From positions 124,001 through 188,000 of the forward strand of contig JACKDV010000008.1 of assembly GCA_020633315.1 (NCBI GenBank): DNA of 64,000 nucleotides. Direction: 5' to 3'. The notes beneath the pieces are model-generated. The model was given only the letters and a program-made list of their open reading frames with translations. It was not told the origin of the DNA and searched no databases. Position numbers and translations under genes: made by a program. This document shows, piece by piece, positions 1 to 8,969 of the stretch (positions are counted from its first letter, which is position 1; every line of letters starts with the position of its first letter). This stretch comes from Myxococcales bacterium. GTDB lineage: Bacteria > Myxococcota_A > Polyangia > Nannocystales > Nannocystaceae.

Positions 1-1818
1 CAGAATCTCACCAGCATCAACCTGTGCACCAAGGAGGAGAAGCGGGCCATCGCCGAGGCGATCGGGGACTTCCGCTTCGACACCCACTACGGCAAGGACA
101 TCAAGCGCTACCTGCTCCACGGGATCGGCCTGCACCACGCGGGCCTGCTGCCCAAGTACCGCAACCTCGTGGAGCGCCTGTCGCAGCGGGGGCTGCTCAA
201 GATCATCTCGGGCACCGACACCCTCGGGGTGGGGGTCAACGTGCCCATCCGCTCGGTGCTCTTCGCCAAGCTGTGCAAGTTCGACGGCGAGAAGGTCCGC
301 ATCCTCGCGGTGCGGGACTTCAAGCAGATCGCGGGGCGGGCCGGTCGCAAGGGCTTCGACGAGCGCGGCTGGGTGATCGCGCAGGCGCCCGAGCACGTGA
401 TCGAGAACAAGCGCCTCGAGGCCAAGGCGGCGGCGGGCAAGGGCAACAAGAAGAAGTTCGTGCGACGCAAGCCCCCCGAGCGCGGCTACGTGCCCTGGGA
501 CGAGACCACGCTGCACAAGCTGCTCGAGTCGGATCCCGAGCCCCTCGACTCGCGCTTCGAGGTCACCCACGGGATGCTGCTGACGGTGCTCGATCGCGAC
601 TTCAACGTGGATCAGCCCCACGGCGGCTACCGGCGGATCATCGAGATCATCGGGCGCTCCTACGAGCGCGAGGGCGCCCGCAAGCGCCACCGCCGGCAGG
701 CGGCGCTGCTGTTCCGGCACCTGCGCGAGGCCGGGATCATCGAGCTCGCGCACCCCCGGGGCTGGCCGCGTCGCTGCGTGCGGGTCAACCCGGAGCTGCA
801 GCGCGACTTCTCGCTGCACCACACCCTCTCGCTGTACCTGCTCGACGCCCTCGGCCAGCTCCCCGGCGACGCTCCCGAGTTCGCGTTCGACGTGCTCAGC
901 CTGGTGGAGTCCATCCTCGAGAACCCGCGGGCGGTGCTGCTGCGTCAGCTCGACTACGCCAAGGGGGAGCTGGTGCAGCAGCTCAAGGCCGACGGCGTGG
1001 AGTACGAAAAGCGCATGGAGGAGCTCGAGCGCGTCGAGTACCCCAAGCCCCTGGCCGACTTCGTCTACCACAGCTTCGACGACTTCCGAGTCACCCACCC
1101 GTGGGTGCGGGGCGAGAACGTCAGCCCCAAGTCGATCGCCCGCGACATCGTGGAGCGCCACGCGAGCTTCAACGAGTACGTCAAGGAGTACGGGCTCGGC
1201 CGCAGCGAGGGGGTGCTGCTGCGCTACCTCAGCCAGGCCTACAAGACGCTGCTGCAGAACGTGCCCGCCGACTACCGCACCGAAGCGATGGACGATCTCA
1301 TCGCCCAGCTGCGGGCCACGCTGGCGCGGGTGGACTCGAGCCTGATCCGCGAGTGGGAGCGCCTGATGGCGGGCGAGACCGAGGCGCGGATCCTCGCGGT
1401 GGTGGCGGGCGAGCCGGAGCCCGAGCCGACCGCCTTCGATCCCAGCGCGGATCCCCGGGCGTTCGCGGCCCGGGTGCGGGCCGAGCTGCACGCGGTGGTG
1501 CGAGCCCTCGCGCGCGGCGATCTCGAGGAGGCGCTCGGCGGCCTCGCCCCCGATGTCGACGATCCCTGGACGATCGAGCGGCTCGAGCAGGCCGTCGCCG
1601 GCGTGCTCGAGGAGGAGGGGGAGCTCGACTACGGCGCGCCGTCGCGCTCTCCCTCGCTCACCCGCATCGTGTCGACCGAGGCGCGGCGCTGGTCGGTGGA
1701 GCACACCCTGGTCGGCTCGCAGGGGCCGTCGCCCTGGCGGCTGTGCGGCGAGATCGATCTGCGCGATCCCGAGGCCGGCGACGGTCCGCTGGTGCGCCTG
1801 CGAGAGATCGCAGGCTGA
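1..1818 (+). CDS. Ski2-like DEAD/DEAH-box RNA helicase with DUF3516-type C-terminus (5' truncated)
   Basis: The reading frame is open from base 1, so the N-terminal ATPase lobe lies outside the window; 605 residues are visible. The second RecA lobe shows the HHAGLLP segment typical of Ski2/Mtr4-like helicases near residue 44, the motif V region SGTDTLGVGVNVP near residue 69, and motif VI QIAGRAGR near residue 110, which carries the arginine fingers. The remaining 450 or so residues are charged and helical, as in bacterial helicases carrying the DUF3516 domain. The family unwinds RNA or RNA-protein structures using ATP; the substrate here is not known. It ends 45 bases before the convergent greB. 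The helicase call is firm, the DUF3516 label is from memory. Confidence 0.88.
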   Translation, partial: QNLTSINLCTKEEKRAIAEAIGDFRFDTHYGKDIKRYLLHGIGLHHAGLLPKYRNLVERLSQRGLLKIISGTDTLGVGVNVPIRSVLFAKLCKFDGEKVRILAVRDFKQIAGRAGRKGFDERGWVIAQAPEHVIENKRLEAKAAAGKGNKKKFVRRKPPERGYVPWDETTLHKLLESDPEPLDSRFEVTHGMLLTVLDRDFNVDQPHGGYRRIIEIIGRSYEREGARKRHRRQAALLFRHLREAGIIELAHPRGWPRRCVRVNPELQRDFSLHHTLSLYLLDALGQLPGDAPEFAFDVLSLVESILENPRAVLLRQLDYAKGELVQQLKADGVEYEKRMEELERVEYPKPLADFVYHSFDDFRVTHPWVRGENVSPKSIARDIVERHASFNEYVKEYGLGRSEGVLLRYLSQAYKTLLQNVPADYRTEAMDDLIAQLRATLARVDSSLIREWERLMAGETEARILAVVAGEPEPEPTAFDPSADPRAFAARVRAELHAVVRALARGDLEEALGGLAPDVDDPWTIERLEQAVAGVLEEEGELDYGAPSRSPSLTRIVSTEARRWSVEHTLVGSQGPSPWRLCGEIDLRDPEAGDGPLVRLREIAG

Positions 1819-1862
1819 GAGCGGGCCGTAGCGCACGTGGCGCAATTACGAGCGGCCCGCGG

Positions 1863-2375
1863 CTAGTCGTCGAGCGACGGGCGCTCGCCGTAGCTGACCC
1901 GCAGGATGGTGAAGTAGGCGTCGCCGCGGGGACGCCGGACCTCGACCTCGTCGTCTACGTGCTTTCCGAGCAGCGCGCGCCCCATGGGCGACTCGACGCT
2001 CACGTGCCCGCGATCGGGATCGGGCTCGTCGGGGCCCACCAGGCGATAGCAGTGGCGCTCTCCGTCCTCGTCCTCGACGGTCACCCATGCGCCAAACCCG
2101 GCCTTGTCCGTGCCCGCGGCGGCCTGCGCGGGCGGGTGCATCACTTGCACCGCATCGAGGCGATCGCTCAGGAAGCGGAGCCGACGGTCGATCTCCCGCA
2201 GGCGCCGCTTGCCGTACTGGTACTCGGCGTTCTCGGAGCGATCGCCGAGCGCCGCCGCGGCCTCCACCTCACGGGTGACGCGCGGTCGCTCTTCCTTCCA
2301 CAGGTAGTCCACCTCGGACTTGAGCTTTTGGTAGCCCTCGGGGGTGATGAAGACGGGGAGCCGAGCCTTGGCCAT
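1863..2375 (-). CDS. greB: Transcription elongation factor GreB
   Basis: This 170-residue protein acts on backtracked RNA polymerase, stimulating cleavage of the extruded RNA 3' end. It has the Gre layout: an N-terminal antiparallel coiled coil, whose tip reads GDRSENAEYQYGK with the conserved Asp and Glu that position magnesium, and a C-terminal FKBP-like globular domain. The YQYGKRRLREIDRR stretch resembles GreB more than GreA. I start it at the ATG at 2375 because GAGGAAGG lies about six bases upstream and the protein then begins MAKARLPVFITPEG as expected for the family; the frame could extend 20 residues further. The gene stands alone, convergent with the helicase. Confidence 0.93.
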   Translation of the reverse strand: MAKARLPVFITPEGYQKLKSEVDYLWKEERPRVTREVEAAAALGDRSENAEYQYGKRRLREIDRRLRFLSDRLDAVQVMHPPAQAAAGTDKAGFGAWVTVEDEDGERHCYRLVGPDEPDPDRGHVSVESPMGRALLGKHVDDEVEVRRPRGDAYFTILRVSYGERPSLDD

Positions 2376-2554
2376 CGCCGAGCCTTCCTCGTGCGGACGC
2401 AGGAGCGGCGACGAGCTGGGCTCGCCGCCGCGCAAGCATGGATGATGGCCTGGATCGGCCTCGGGAGCGAGGGCTGGGGCCGCGGGCGGGAAATCTCGGC
2501 CGCGTGGCAGAGCGGCCTCGCATCGCGCGCCGCTCGCGGCCGCGCGGCGCGAGC

Positions 2555-2671
2555 TCAGCCGCGCGCGCAGGAATCGTCGTCGTCGGAGCGACCCTCGGGA
2601 TCGTCGTCGTCGTCGTCGTCCCAGGCCCAGGCGTTGCCGAGTAGCTCGTCGATGGTTCGGAGGGCGGGCAT
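2555..2671 (-). CDS. Possible 38-residue acidic microprotein with Asp7 and Asp4 runs
   Basis: This short open frame lies in the 393-base space between greB and the unknown gene at 2769. It starts at an ATG preceded by AGGGTGA at good ribosome-binding distance. Its third codon positions are mostly G or C, as in neighbouring genes. The product begins MPALRTIDELLGN, has two Trp residues close together, then runs of seven and four Asp, giving twelve Asp, two Glu and three Arg. Such a chain could bind metal or a basic partner, but no family is recognised. It may equally be a chance frame over a GTC trinucleotide run. Confidence 0.38.
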   Translation of the reverse strand: MPALRTIDELLGNAWAWDDDDDDDPEGRSDDDDSCARG

Positions 2672-2768
2672 GGGCTCACCCTGCCGTAGGCGGCCGTGCA
2701 GGGGCCAGTTTTCGGCGATTTTTCGGTCTGGGCCCGCTGTGCCATACTCGGCGCCCGAACGAGGGCCC

Positions 2769-3563
2769 ATGGCTCAGCACTGGGGACTGGGAATCATCGA
2801 GACCCGAGGCGAGCTGCGCATGCCGAAGCTCGAGAAGGCCATGACCAAGGCCTTCGAGCACCTGAGCTATACGCAGACCTACTCCGGCAAGACCGAGCCG
2901 GAAGTCGTTCCCGTCGAGAAGGGGGACGACAAGGACAAGGACAAGGTGCCCGAGACCCTCGCGGCGGTCGAGCTGCTGGAGAACGGCGACGGGGTGCTGG
3001 CCATCCGCACCGACGAGGAGAAGGTGGTGCGGGATCTGGCGCGGCTGGTCTCCGAGGACACCAAGGTCCCCATGCTCGTGCTGGTGACCGTCGCCTCGCT
3101 GTTCCACCGGCGGCGCGTGCAGGTCAAGTGCCGCAAGTTCGCGGTCGACGGCAGCGAGGTCGAGGAGCAGGACGTCATGGGGCACCACGACGCCGACATC
3201 TCCGATCTCGAGCACAACGAGCTGCGCCAGCAGGACAACGCCATGCGCTCGCGGCTGGGCGACGTGGTCGACTCGTTCACCCGGGCCGAGGGCACGCAGG
3301 GCTTCAAGGTGAAGAAGGTCTTCCGCTTCAAGCAAGAGGTGGAGGTACCCAAGTTCAGCAACAAGCGCCTGGCCCGCCTGATGACCAGCATCGAGCGCTG
3401 CGAGTCGTTCGAGGTGGTGGTCGAGGGCGAGCAGCACATCGTCAAGCTCTACCTGGAGGGAGCGACCAGCCTCAGCTACGTGAAGGCCGAGGAGGTCGCC
3501 GAGCTCGAGAAGGCGCTGGAGAGCCGGCCCGAGCTGCAGCGCCGGCGCAAGGACGACGACTAG
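2769..3563 (+). CDS. Conserved-looking protein of unknown function
   Basis: This 264-residue soluble protein has no signal peptide or membrane segment, and I do not recognise its family. It opens with an amphipathic region, has a Lys/Asp-rich stretch (EKGDDKDKDK) near residues 50-60, then alternating beta and alpha segments with a basic strand near VQVKCRKFAVDG and a charged C-terminal helix ending ELQRRRKDDD. The start at 2769 is the first ATG after a CATACT hexamer (2743-2748), a possible -10 element. A second ATG at 2820 would remove 17 residues and is also plausible. The open frame reaches much further upstream only as a shadow of the helicase gene. It is followed by about 200 non-coding bases. 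Confidence 0.75.
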   Translation: MAQHWGLGIIETRGELRMPKLEKAMTKAFEHLSYTQTYSGKTEPEVVPVEKGDDKDKDKVPETLAAVELLENGDGVLAIRTDEEKVVRDLARLVSEDTKVPMLVLVTVASLFHRRRVQVKCRKFAVDGSEVEEQDVMGHHDADISDLEHNELRQQDNAMRSRLGDVVDSFTRAEGTQGFKVKKVFRFKQEVEVPKFSNKRLARLMTSIERCESFEVVVEGEQHIVKLYLEGATSLSYVKAEEVAELEKALESRPELQRRRKDDD

Positions 3564-3766
3564 ACGCTCGCGCCCGAGCCCGGCGCGGTCGCGCGCGGCG
3601 GTAATGACAGCGCGGGTCATCGCCCCCGGGGATCGCCCCGAGCAACGCACGGAGGCCCCGGGCATCCCCGCACCCGAGGTGCGGCACGCCACGGTTCTGC
3701 TTGCGAATCCACGACGCCCCTGCATCCTGAACCCAGCTCACCCGTCTGTGGGGGAGCGTGCTTGCC

Positions 3767-4612
3767 ATGACGAAATTCGACCCTGCCCTTCGTTCCTTGG
3801 CCGGCGCCGTCGCGCTGGGCCTGCTGTCGACCGCTTGCATCATCACCAGCTCTGGCGACGACGACAACGGTGATGCCTCCGACGGCAACCCGGCCGAGAC
3901 CGGCTTGCCCGAGACCACGGGGGGGCCCGCCGACACGGGCGAGACCGACGGCCCGCCCGGCAACTGCTCCTCGAACCTCGTGCTGGATCCCGGCTTCGAG
4001 GGCGGCACGCCCAACCCCTCGTGGACCGAGTCCTCCGCCCTGTTCGGCACCCCCATCTGCGACGCCGCGTGCACCGACGAGCCCGGTGCGGCTCCCTACG
4101 CCGGGAGCTGGTGGGTGTGGATGGGCGGCGCCTCCGAGGAGGACATCATGAACGGCGGCTCCGAGTCGGCATCGGTCAGCCAGACCGTCACCATCGACCC
4201 CGACGCGGCCTACCTGAGCTTCCGCTTCCAGATCCGCAGCGGGGCCGGGACCGGCGACGATGCCTTCACCGTCACCCTCGACGGCGACACCGTGTTCATG
4301 GCCACCGATCTCGAGATGTCCGACTACTCGGACTACACCTACGTGGAGGTCGACGTGAGCCCCTGGGCCGACGGCGGCACCTACGATCTGGTGTTCAACG
4401 GCACGCAGGTGGGCCCGGGCCTGACCAGCTTCTACCTCGACGAGGTGAGCCTGGTGTCGTGCAGCGACGACACGGGCACCAGCTCGGGCTCCTCCGACGG
4501 CCAGGACGGCACCGCGGGCACCTTCGGCGACTCGAGCTCCGGCACCGGCGACGCCGGGAGCACCGGCGACACCGGGACCACCGGAGGCGGCAGCGGCAGC
4601 AGCAGCGGCTGA
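3767..4612 (+). CDS. Putative surface lipoprotein with carbohydrate-binding-like beta-sandwich domain
   Basis: The 281-residue product starts with a signal sequence ending in the lipobox LLSTAC, so it should be lipid-anchored. A Gly/Asp/Thr-rich linker follows, then a domain of roughly 130 residues beginning NLVLDPGFEGG, with a conserved-looking pattern (SWWVWMGG, VTLDGDTVF, FYLDEVSL) like jelly-roll or CBM-type modules. The tail is low complexity, made of Thr/Ser/Gly/Asp repeats. I start at ATG 3767 rather than GTG 3758 because GGGGGAG sits ten bases upstream of the ATG. Ligand and role are unknown. It is convergent with the membrane protein gene at 4750, separated by 137 bases in which I see no clear feature. 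Confidence 0.82.
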   Translation: MTKFDPALRSLAGAVALGLLSTACIITSSGDDDNGDASDGNPAETGLPETTGGPADTGETDGPPGNCSSNLVLDPGFEGGTPNPSWTESSALFGTPICDAACTDEPGAAPYAGSWWVWMGGASEEDIMNGGSESASVSQTVTIDPDAAYLSFRFQIRSGAGTGDDAFTVTLDGDTVFMATDLEMSDYSDYTYVEVDVSPWADGGTYDLVFNGTQVGPGLTSFYLDEVSLVSCSDDTGTSSGSSDGQDGTAGTFGDSSSGTGDAGSTGDTGTTGGGSGSSSG

Positions 4613-4749
4613 TCCCGCGGCGCTCCCCAGCCGCGGTCGCGAATTCGTGGTCCCACGCGGGGGGCTCGTGGGCTCGGCTCGGCCGGGCTCGCGTCGACGT
4701 GGTCGCGCTCGTCTCCGCCGCGGACGTGGGCCCGGCGAGCGGGCCTCGA

Positions 4750-6285
4750 TCACTCACGAGCGACGGCGCGCGGCGGGATCCGACGCACGATCCAGCGCAG
4801 CAGCACCACCGCCGCGACCGTGCCCACGGCGACGACGGCCAGGGTGATCCGCCAGGGCCCCGGGTGGCCGTGCTGGGCCAGGCGCCAGGCCTGCCACGAC
4901 AGCACGTCGGGGGGCAGCTCGAAGAACCCCAACAGCGGGCTGGCGCTGGGGTCCCAGTGCGAGCGCTCCAGGTAGTCGAGCGACGGCGGAGTGCGCCCCA
5001 TCAGACGGATCATCCATTCGAAGATGCTGTGCAGCGCGAGGTGGGTCTCGACCATCACGCTGGCCAGCAGGGGCAGCGCGACGGCGAGGCGCCGGCCTCG
5101 TGACGCGCCGCGGAGATCCTCGAGCACCTCGGCCAGCGGCAGCAGCAGCAGCGGCACCACCGGCAGCAGGTAGCGAGGCCCGATCCCCCAGCCTCCCCAC
5201 CAGTCGCTGCGCGCCGAGGTGAAGCCCCAGCGCAGCAGGAACACGCCCAGCACCATCAGCGCGGCGTCGCGCCGGCGATCCAGCACGCGGCGCCAGCCGA
5301 GCAGCGCCACGAACAGGGCCGGCGAGTAGAGCAGGATGCTGCGGCCGGGGCCCACCAGCTGGCCGAGCGCGCCCGGGAGCGGATCGACGAAGTAGCCGTA
5401 GTGATCGTAGCGGCCGGTCTCCCACGGGCTGCCGAAGCGCAGGTACTGGGTGAGGCCGAGCAGCGCGGGACCGATCGCGCCCAGCAGCAGCGCGCCGATC
5501 CACGCCGCGCGCTCGCGGGCCCACGCTCGATCGCGGTGGATCGGCACCAGGGCGTAGGCGAGCAGCGGGGGGATCGCGAGCAGGTTGAGCACGTGGGCGT
5601 GCAGCGACAGCCCGGCGACCAGGCCCGCCATCCACAGCCAGCGGCGTGCGATGGGATCGCCCGGATGCTCGGCCCGGCGTCGATGGAAGCGGGCGATGCC
5701 CCAGGCCGACGCGAGCAGCATCGCGCTCGACAGCGGCTCGGACAGGAAGGTGCCGCTGTACGGCCATGCGCTGGTGCCGAAGGCGTAGACCAGCCCCACC
5801 AGCACCGCGATGCGATCGCGGTAGCCGAGCGCCCGCAGCCACTCCACCAGCACGAGCACCACCAGCGCGCCGATGAAGCAGTTGGTGAGGCTGGTGGTGA
5901 GCCGCGGCCAGTCCTCGGCGGGCGAGCGGCGGTGCATGTAGTAGTGATCGGAGCGCAGCACGTGGCGCCACGCGGGGGGAGCTCGCCGCTGCGCGGCGCG
6001 GCCCAGGCCGTACATGGGCAGGGCCACCACCGACAGCGCATGGCCGAAGAAGCCGTAGCGGCGGCCGTCGACGCCAGGCGCCCACCCAAACGTTCCGTCC
6101 GGCCGGCCCTTGTTCTCACCGGTGCGCTTGGGGATCCCCTCGATCGCGAGAGTGCCCCGCTCCCACAGCGAGCGCGTGGTTTGGAAGACGATCTCGTCGT
6201 CGGGATAGAGGATCCGGCCCGGGGCGAAGCACAGGTAGACGGCCGCACACAGCAACCAAAGGGCGATGCGCGGTCTCGCTCCCAC
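4750..6285 (-). CDS. GT-C-like polytopic membrane glycosyltransferase-family protein (paralogue 1)
   Basis: This 511-residue inner-membrane protein has about ten hydrophobic segments. The first external loop carries an acidic cluster (Asp29, Asp30, Glu31), the position of the catalytic Asp in GT-C enzymes that use lipid-linked sugars, such as ArnT and PMT. Shared landmarks with the protein encoded at 9759-11231 include a GTSAWPYSGTF segment (paralogue ATPAFPYATVF), a G(R)-LLYSPAL segment and GIGPRYLLPV (paralogue AFGPRHLVPM), so the two are paralogues. The start is a GTG at 6285, chosen as the longest frame with a basic N-terminus leading into the first membrane helix. Substrate and acceptor cannot be read from the sequence. 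Confidence 0.8.
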   Translation of the reverse strand: MGARPRIALWLLCAAVYLCFAPGRILYPDDEIVFQTTRSLWERGTLAIEGIPKRTGENKGRPDGTFGWAPGVDGRRYGFFGHALSVVALPMYGLGRAAQRRAPPAWRHVLRSDHYYMHRRSPAEDWPRLTTSLTNCFIGALVVLVLVEWLRALGYRDRIAVLVGLVYAFGTSAWPYSGTFLSEPLSSAMLLASAWGIARFHRRRAEHPGDPIARRWLWMAGLVAGLSLHAHVLNLLAIPPLLAYALVPIHRDRAWARERAAWIGALLLGAIGPALLGLTQYLRFGSPWETGRYDHYGYFVDPLPGALGQLVGPGRSILLYSPALFVALLGWRRVLDRRRDAALMVLGVFLLRWGFTSARSDWWGGWGIGPRYLLPVVPLLLLPLAEVLEDLRGASRGRRLAVALPLLASVMVETHLALHSIFEWMIRLMGRTPPSLDYLERSHWDPSASPLLGFFELPPDVLSWQAWRLAQHGHPGPWRITLAVVAVGTVAAVVLLRWIVRRIPPRAVARE

Positions 6286-6327
6286 CTCGCCCGTGCCCGG
6301 GGACGCTCGTCGCCGCGAGGGGCGGGG

Positions 6328-6741
6328 CTAGCCGGAGGTGCCCGGGTTCGAGGAGCACAGCGACGTGTCGAAGGTGCAGGTCACGTCGTCGCAGGCCAGG
6401 GTGCCGCCGCTGAGGCCCAGGCTCATGCAATCGAAGCCCTGCAGGTCGGTGCCGTCGCACTGCTCACCGGCGTCGATGACCCCGTTGCCACAGTTGCCCG
6501 GCGGGCTGGTGTTTCCGCCCGTCGATGCGTTGCCCGTGTCGTCCTCGGCCCCGCTGGTGGTGGTGCCGTTGGCAGCACTGGTCATGCCGCTCGTGTTGCC
6601 GTCGGTGTTCGCACCGCCCGACGACGAGCTGCCGCTGTTGCCCTGAGTGTTGCCAGCGGTGAAGTTGGCGGGGTCGTCCACATCCGTGGTGCACGCCATC
6701 AGCCCGCAAACGAGGAAAGCCAAGACCCCCTGCCGAACCAT
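6328..6741 (-). CDS. Small lipoprotein with Myxococcus cysteine-rich repeat
   Basis: The 137-residue protein has a signal sequence ending in lipobox LMAC, a linker of about 60 residues made almost entirely of Asn, Ser, Thr and Gly, then a compact cysteine-rich module starting CGNGVIDAGEQCDG. That pattern is the myxobacterial cysteine-rich repeat found on many exported proteins of these bacteria. The start at 6741 is fixed by the signal sequence; the frame itself runs 20 residues further upstream. A TTGACC hexamer (6772-6777, minus strand) may be its -35 element, though no good -10 is seen. Function unknown; probably surface-displayed. Confidence 0.8.
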   Translation of the reverse strand: MVRQGVLAFLVCGLMACTTDVDDPANFTAGNTQGNSGSSSSGGANTDGNTSGMTSAANGTTTSGAEDDTGNASTGGNTSPPGNCGNGVIDAGEQCDGTDLQGFDCMSLGLSGGTLACDDVTCTFDTSLCSSNPGTSG

Positions 6742-6877
6742 GGGATCACTTTGTCCCCTCGACGTGCGTGTGGTCAAGTGTCCGTGCTCGCGTGCGCTCA
6801 CGGGGCCCGGCCGTCGTTCAGCGCGTCATGCGGCCCGAGAGCAGCGTTGTTGGTCGATGTTGCGCGCTGAGCGCGAA

Positions 6878-7114
6878 CTAGCGACGGTTCTGCATCCCGC
6901 GGATCTGCCACACCGCCAGGGCTCCCCCGAACAGGATGCCGAGGCAGGCGCCGATCGTCGGACCCCACCCGCCCGAGGACTCCTCCGACTCGGCCGCGGG
7001 ATTGGGGTCGCCGTGGTCGAGGTCGGTGGCCGCCGAAGCCAGCGTGGGGATCGCCAGGGTTGCGATCGCCAGCAGCAGGGCTGGCAGCCAGGGTCGAGCA
7101 GCGGGGTGCGACAT
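6878..7114 (-). CDS. Small exported membrane protein of unknown function
   Basis: From the ATG at 7114 the product is 78 residues: a signal peptide (ALLLAIATLAIPTLASA), a short acidic spacer with paired Glu and Ser, and one C-terminal transmembrane helix (about IGACLGILFGGALAVW) ending in the basic tail RGMQNRR. The likely topology is a small bitopic protein with its acidic part outside. Its length and Gly-rich helix resemble C-terminal sorting-type anchors, but no known sorting motif is present. The ribosome-binding region is weak and an upstream start would add 28 residues. It is divergent from the kinase gene at 7257. Confidence 0.6.
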   Translation of the reverse strand: MSHPAARPWLPALLLAIATLAIPTLASAATDLDHGDPNPAAESEESSGGWGPTIGACLGILFGGALAVWQIRGMQNRR

Positions 7115-7256
7115 GGTGGGCCGAAGGATAGCAACCATTCGAGCAATCGCGGACCCGGACCGCGGGCCGGACCCATGCCGTGCTCGCTTGGGGGCCATAG
7201 GCCACGAACGACGTTTATGGCGATCTGTCGCGCCCCTTGCGCTTGATCATTGCTGA

Positions 7257-8969
7257 ATGACGACGTTAGAGTCGTCACTCGTGCTGGGGGGAGCACAGCT
7301 CGATCCGGTCCTGGGGGGGACCGGCGCCACGCTCGGCAAGTACCGGCTCATCCGGAGACTTGCCACGGGTGGCATGGCCGAGCTGTACCTCGCTCGCGCG
7401 ACTGCGATCCACGGCTTCGAGAAGCTCGTGGTGCTCAAGCGGATCCTGCCGCAGCACGCCGAGAGCGACGACTTCATCCGCATGTTCCTCGCCGAGGCTC
7501 GCCTCGCCGCGACCCTGCACCACCCCAACATCGTGCAGGTCTACGACATCGGCGAGCAGGGGAACACTTACTTCTTCACGATGGAGTACGTGGCCGGCCA
7601 GGACCTGCGCAAGCTGGTTCGGGCGGCTCGAAAGGCCCAGAAGGCGCTGCCGCTGGAGCACATCCTCCACATCGTGATGGGCGTGGCGGCGGGGCTACAC
7701 CACGCCCACGAGAAGATCGGGCTGGACGGAAAGCCGCTCGGCATCGTGCACCGCGACGTGTCCCCGTCGAACGTGCTGGTGACCTACGAGGGCGACGTGA
7801 AGATCGTCGACTTCGGGATTGCCAAGGCCGCGACGGCCCAAACCAACACCATCGCCGGCACCCTGAAGGGAAAGATCCCCTACATGTCCCCGGAGCAGTG
7901 TCGGGGTGAGGGGGTCGACCGGCGCAGCGACATCTTCTCGATCGGCACGCTGCTGTGGGAGCTGACCACGGGCTCGCGGCTGTTCACGGGAGAGAACGAG
8001 TTCGCGGTGATCAACAAGGTGGCCGCGGGCGACGTGCCTCCGCCCACCACCGTGCGGGGAGACTACCCGCCCGAGCTCGAGGCGATCGTGATGCGGGCCC
8101 TGCAGGCGGACCGCGAGCATCGCTACGCCTCGGCCCTCGACCTGCAGATCGATCTCGAGGACTTCGCCCGCGAGGCGCGGCTGCCCGTGTCCTCGGCCCG
8201 CATGTCCAAGTTCATGCGGGAGCTGTTCGCCGAGGAGATCCGGGCGAACACCCAGCTGCTCACGGTCGATCGCATGGACGATCAGCCGACGATGCCCCGG
8301 CCCGCGCTCACGCCCGAGATGCTGATGGGCGGGGCGCCCGGGCTGCCCGAGACGCCCTCGGATCCCTCGGTGGAGCTGACGCCCAGCGAGGTGCATGCCA
8401 ACCAGATGCAGGGCACGCCGGGGCCCATCGACACCGGCTACGGCGTGGGCTCGGCCACCGACATCCTGCTCGACGAGGAGGTCCCCAAGACCAAGCCCGC
8501 GGTGGTGGTCCTGGCCGTGCTCGCGGGCGCGCTCGCGGTGCTGGGGATCGCGGCGGCCGTGTACTTCTTCTGGCTCGCCGACCCGGGCAACAAGAAGAAG
8601 GAAGAGGTCGATCGCACGCCTGCGGTGATCGTGGAGACCCCGTCCGCGCCCGAGCCCAAGGCCGACGAGCCCCCCGAGGTCCCGGTGGATCTCGAGCTGC
8701 TGCCGCCCAAGCGCCCCGAGGCCCAGGTCCTGGAGGGAGAGCTGGTGGAGGGCGAGCCGGCCGCGGGGGAGTCGGGCATGGAGCCCGCCGCGGACGATGC
8801 GGCAGAGGCCCCCGCGGACGACGAGGAGGATCCCTCGGAGTCCCCGGGAAAAGATGATAATACCGGGTCGACGGACGACGCCAAGCGCAAGAAGCGGTCC
8901 ACCAAGCGGACCACGAAGGGCTCGTCCAAGTCGAAGTCATGGGATCCCGATTCCCCGTTCCCCATCTGA
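7257..8969 (+). CDS. Membrane-anchored Hanks-type Ser/Thr protein kinase
   Basis: The 570-residue protein has a complete eukaryotic-like kinase domain at about residues 29-310: Gly-rich loop LATGGMAELY, ATP-anchoring Lys61, catalytic HRD at 165-167 (HRDVSPSNV), DFG at 185-187 and the SPE motif after the activation loop. A Pro/Glu-rich linker leads to one transmembrane helix at about 414-440, then an acidic, Pro-rich and Lys/Ser-rich tail outside the membrane. No PASTA or other sensor domain is present, so the external tail or a partner may provide input. The next gene overlaps by 31 bases and encodes a membrane protein likely to work with it. Active-site residues are intact. Confidence 0.93.
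   Translation: MTTLESSLVLGGAQLDPVLGGTGATLGKYRLIRRLATGGMAELYLARATAIHGFEKLVVLKRILPQHAESDDFIRMFLAEARLAATLHHPNIVQVYDIGEQGNTYFFTMEYVAGQDLRKLVRAARKAQKALPLEHILHIVMGVAAGLHHAHEKIGLDGKPLGIVHRDVSPSNVLVTYEGDVKIVDFGIAKAATAQTNTIAGTLKGKIPYMSPEQCRGEGVDRRSDIFSIGTLLWELTTGSRLFTGENEFAVINKVAAGDVPPPTTVRGDYPPELEAIVMRALQADREHRYASALDLQIDLEDFAREARLPVSSARMSKFMRELFAEEIRANTQLLTVDRMDDQPTMPRPALTPEMLMGGAPGLPETPSDPSVELTPSEVHANQMQGTPGPIDTGYGVGSATDILLDEEVPKTKPAVVVLAVLAGALAVLGIAAAVYFFWLADPGNKKKEEVDRTPAVIVETPSAPEPKADEPPEVPVDLELLPPKRPEAQVLEGELVEGEPAAGESGMEPAADDAAEAPADDEEDPSESPGKDDNTGSTDDAKRKKRSTKRTTKGSSKSKSWDPDSPFPI

Noticed and set aside
2676..3725. 349-residue minus-strand frame opposite the unknown gene at 2769
   Set aside because: It is a shadow frame: GC bias keeps all frames open, the composition is Leu/His/Gly-rich without domains, and the plus frame has a better codon pattern.
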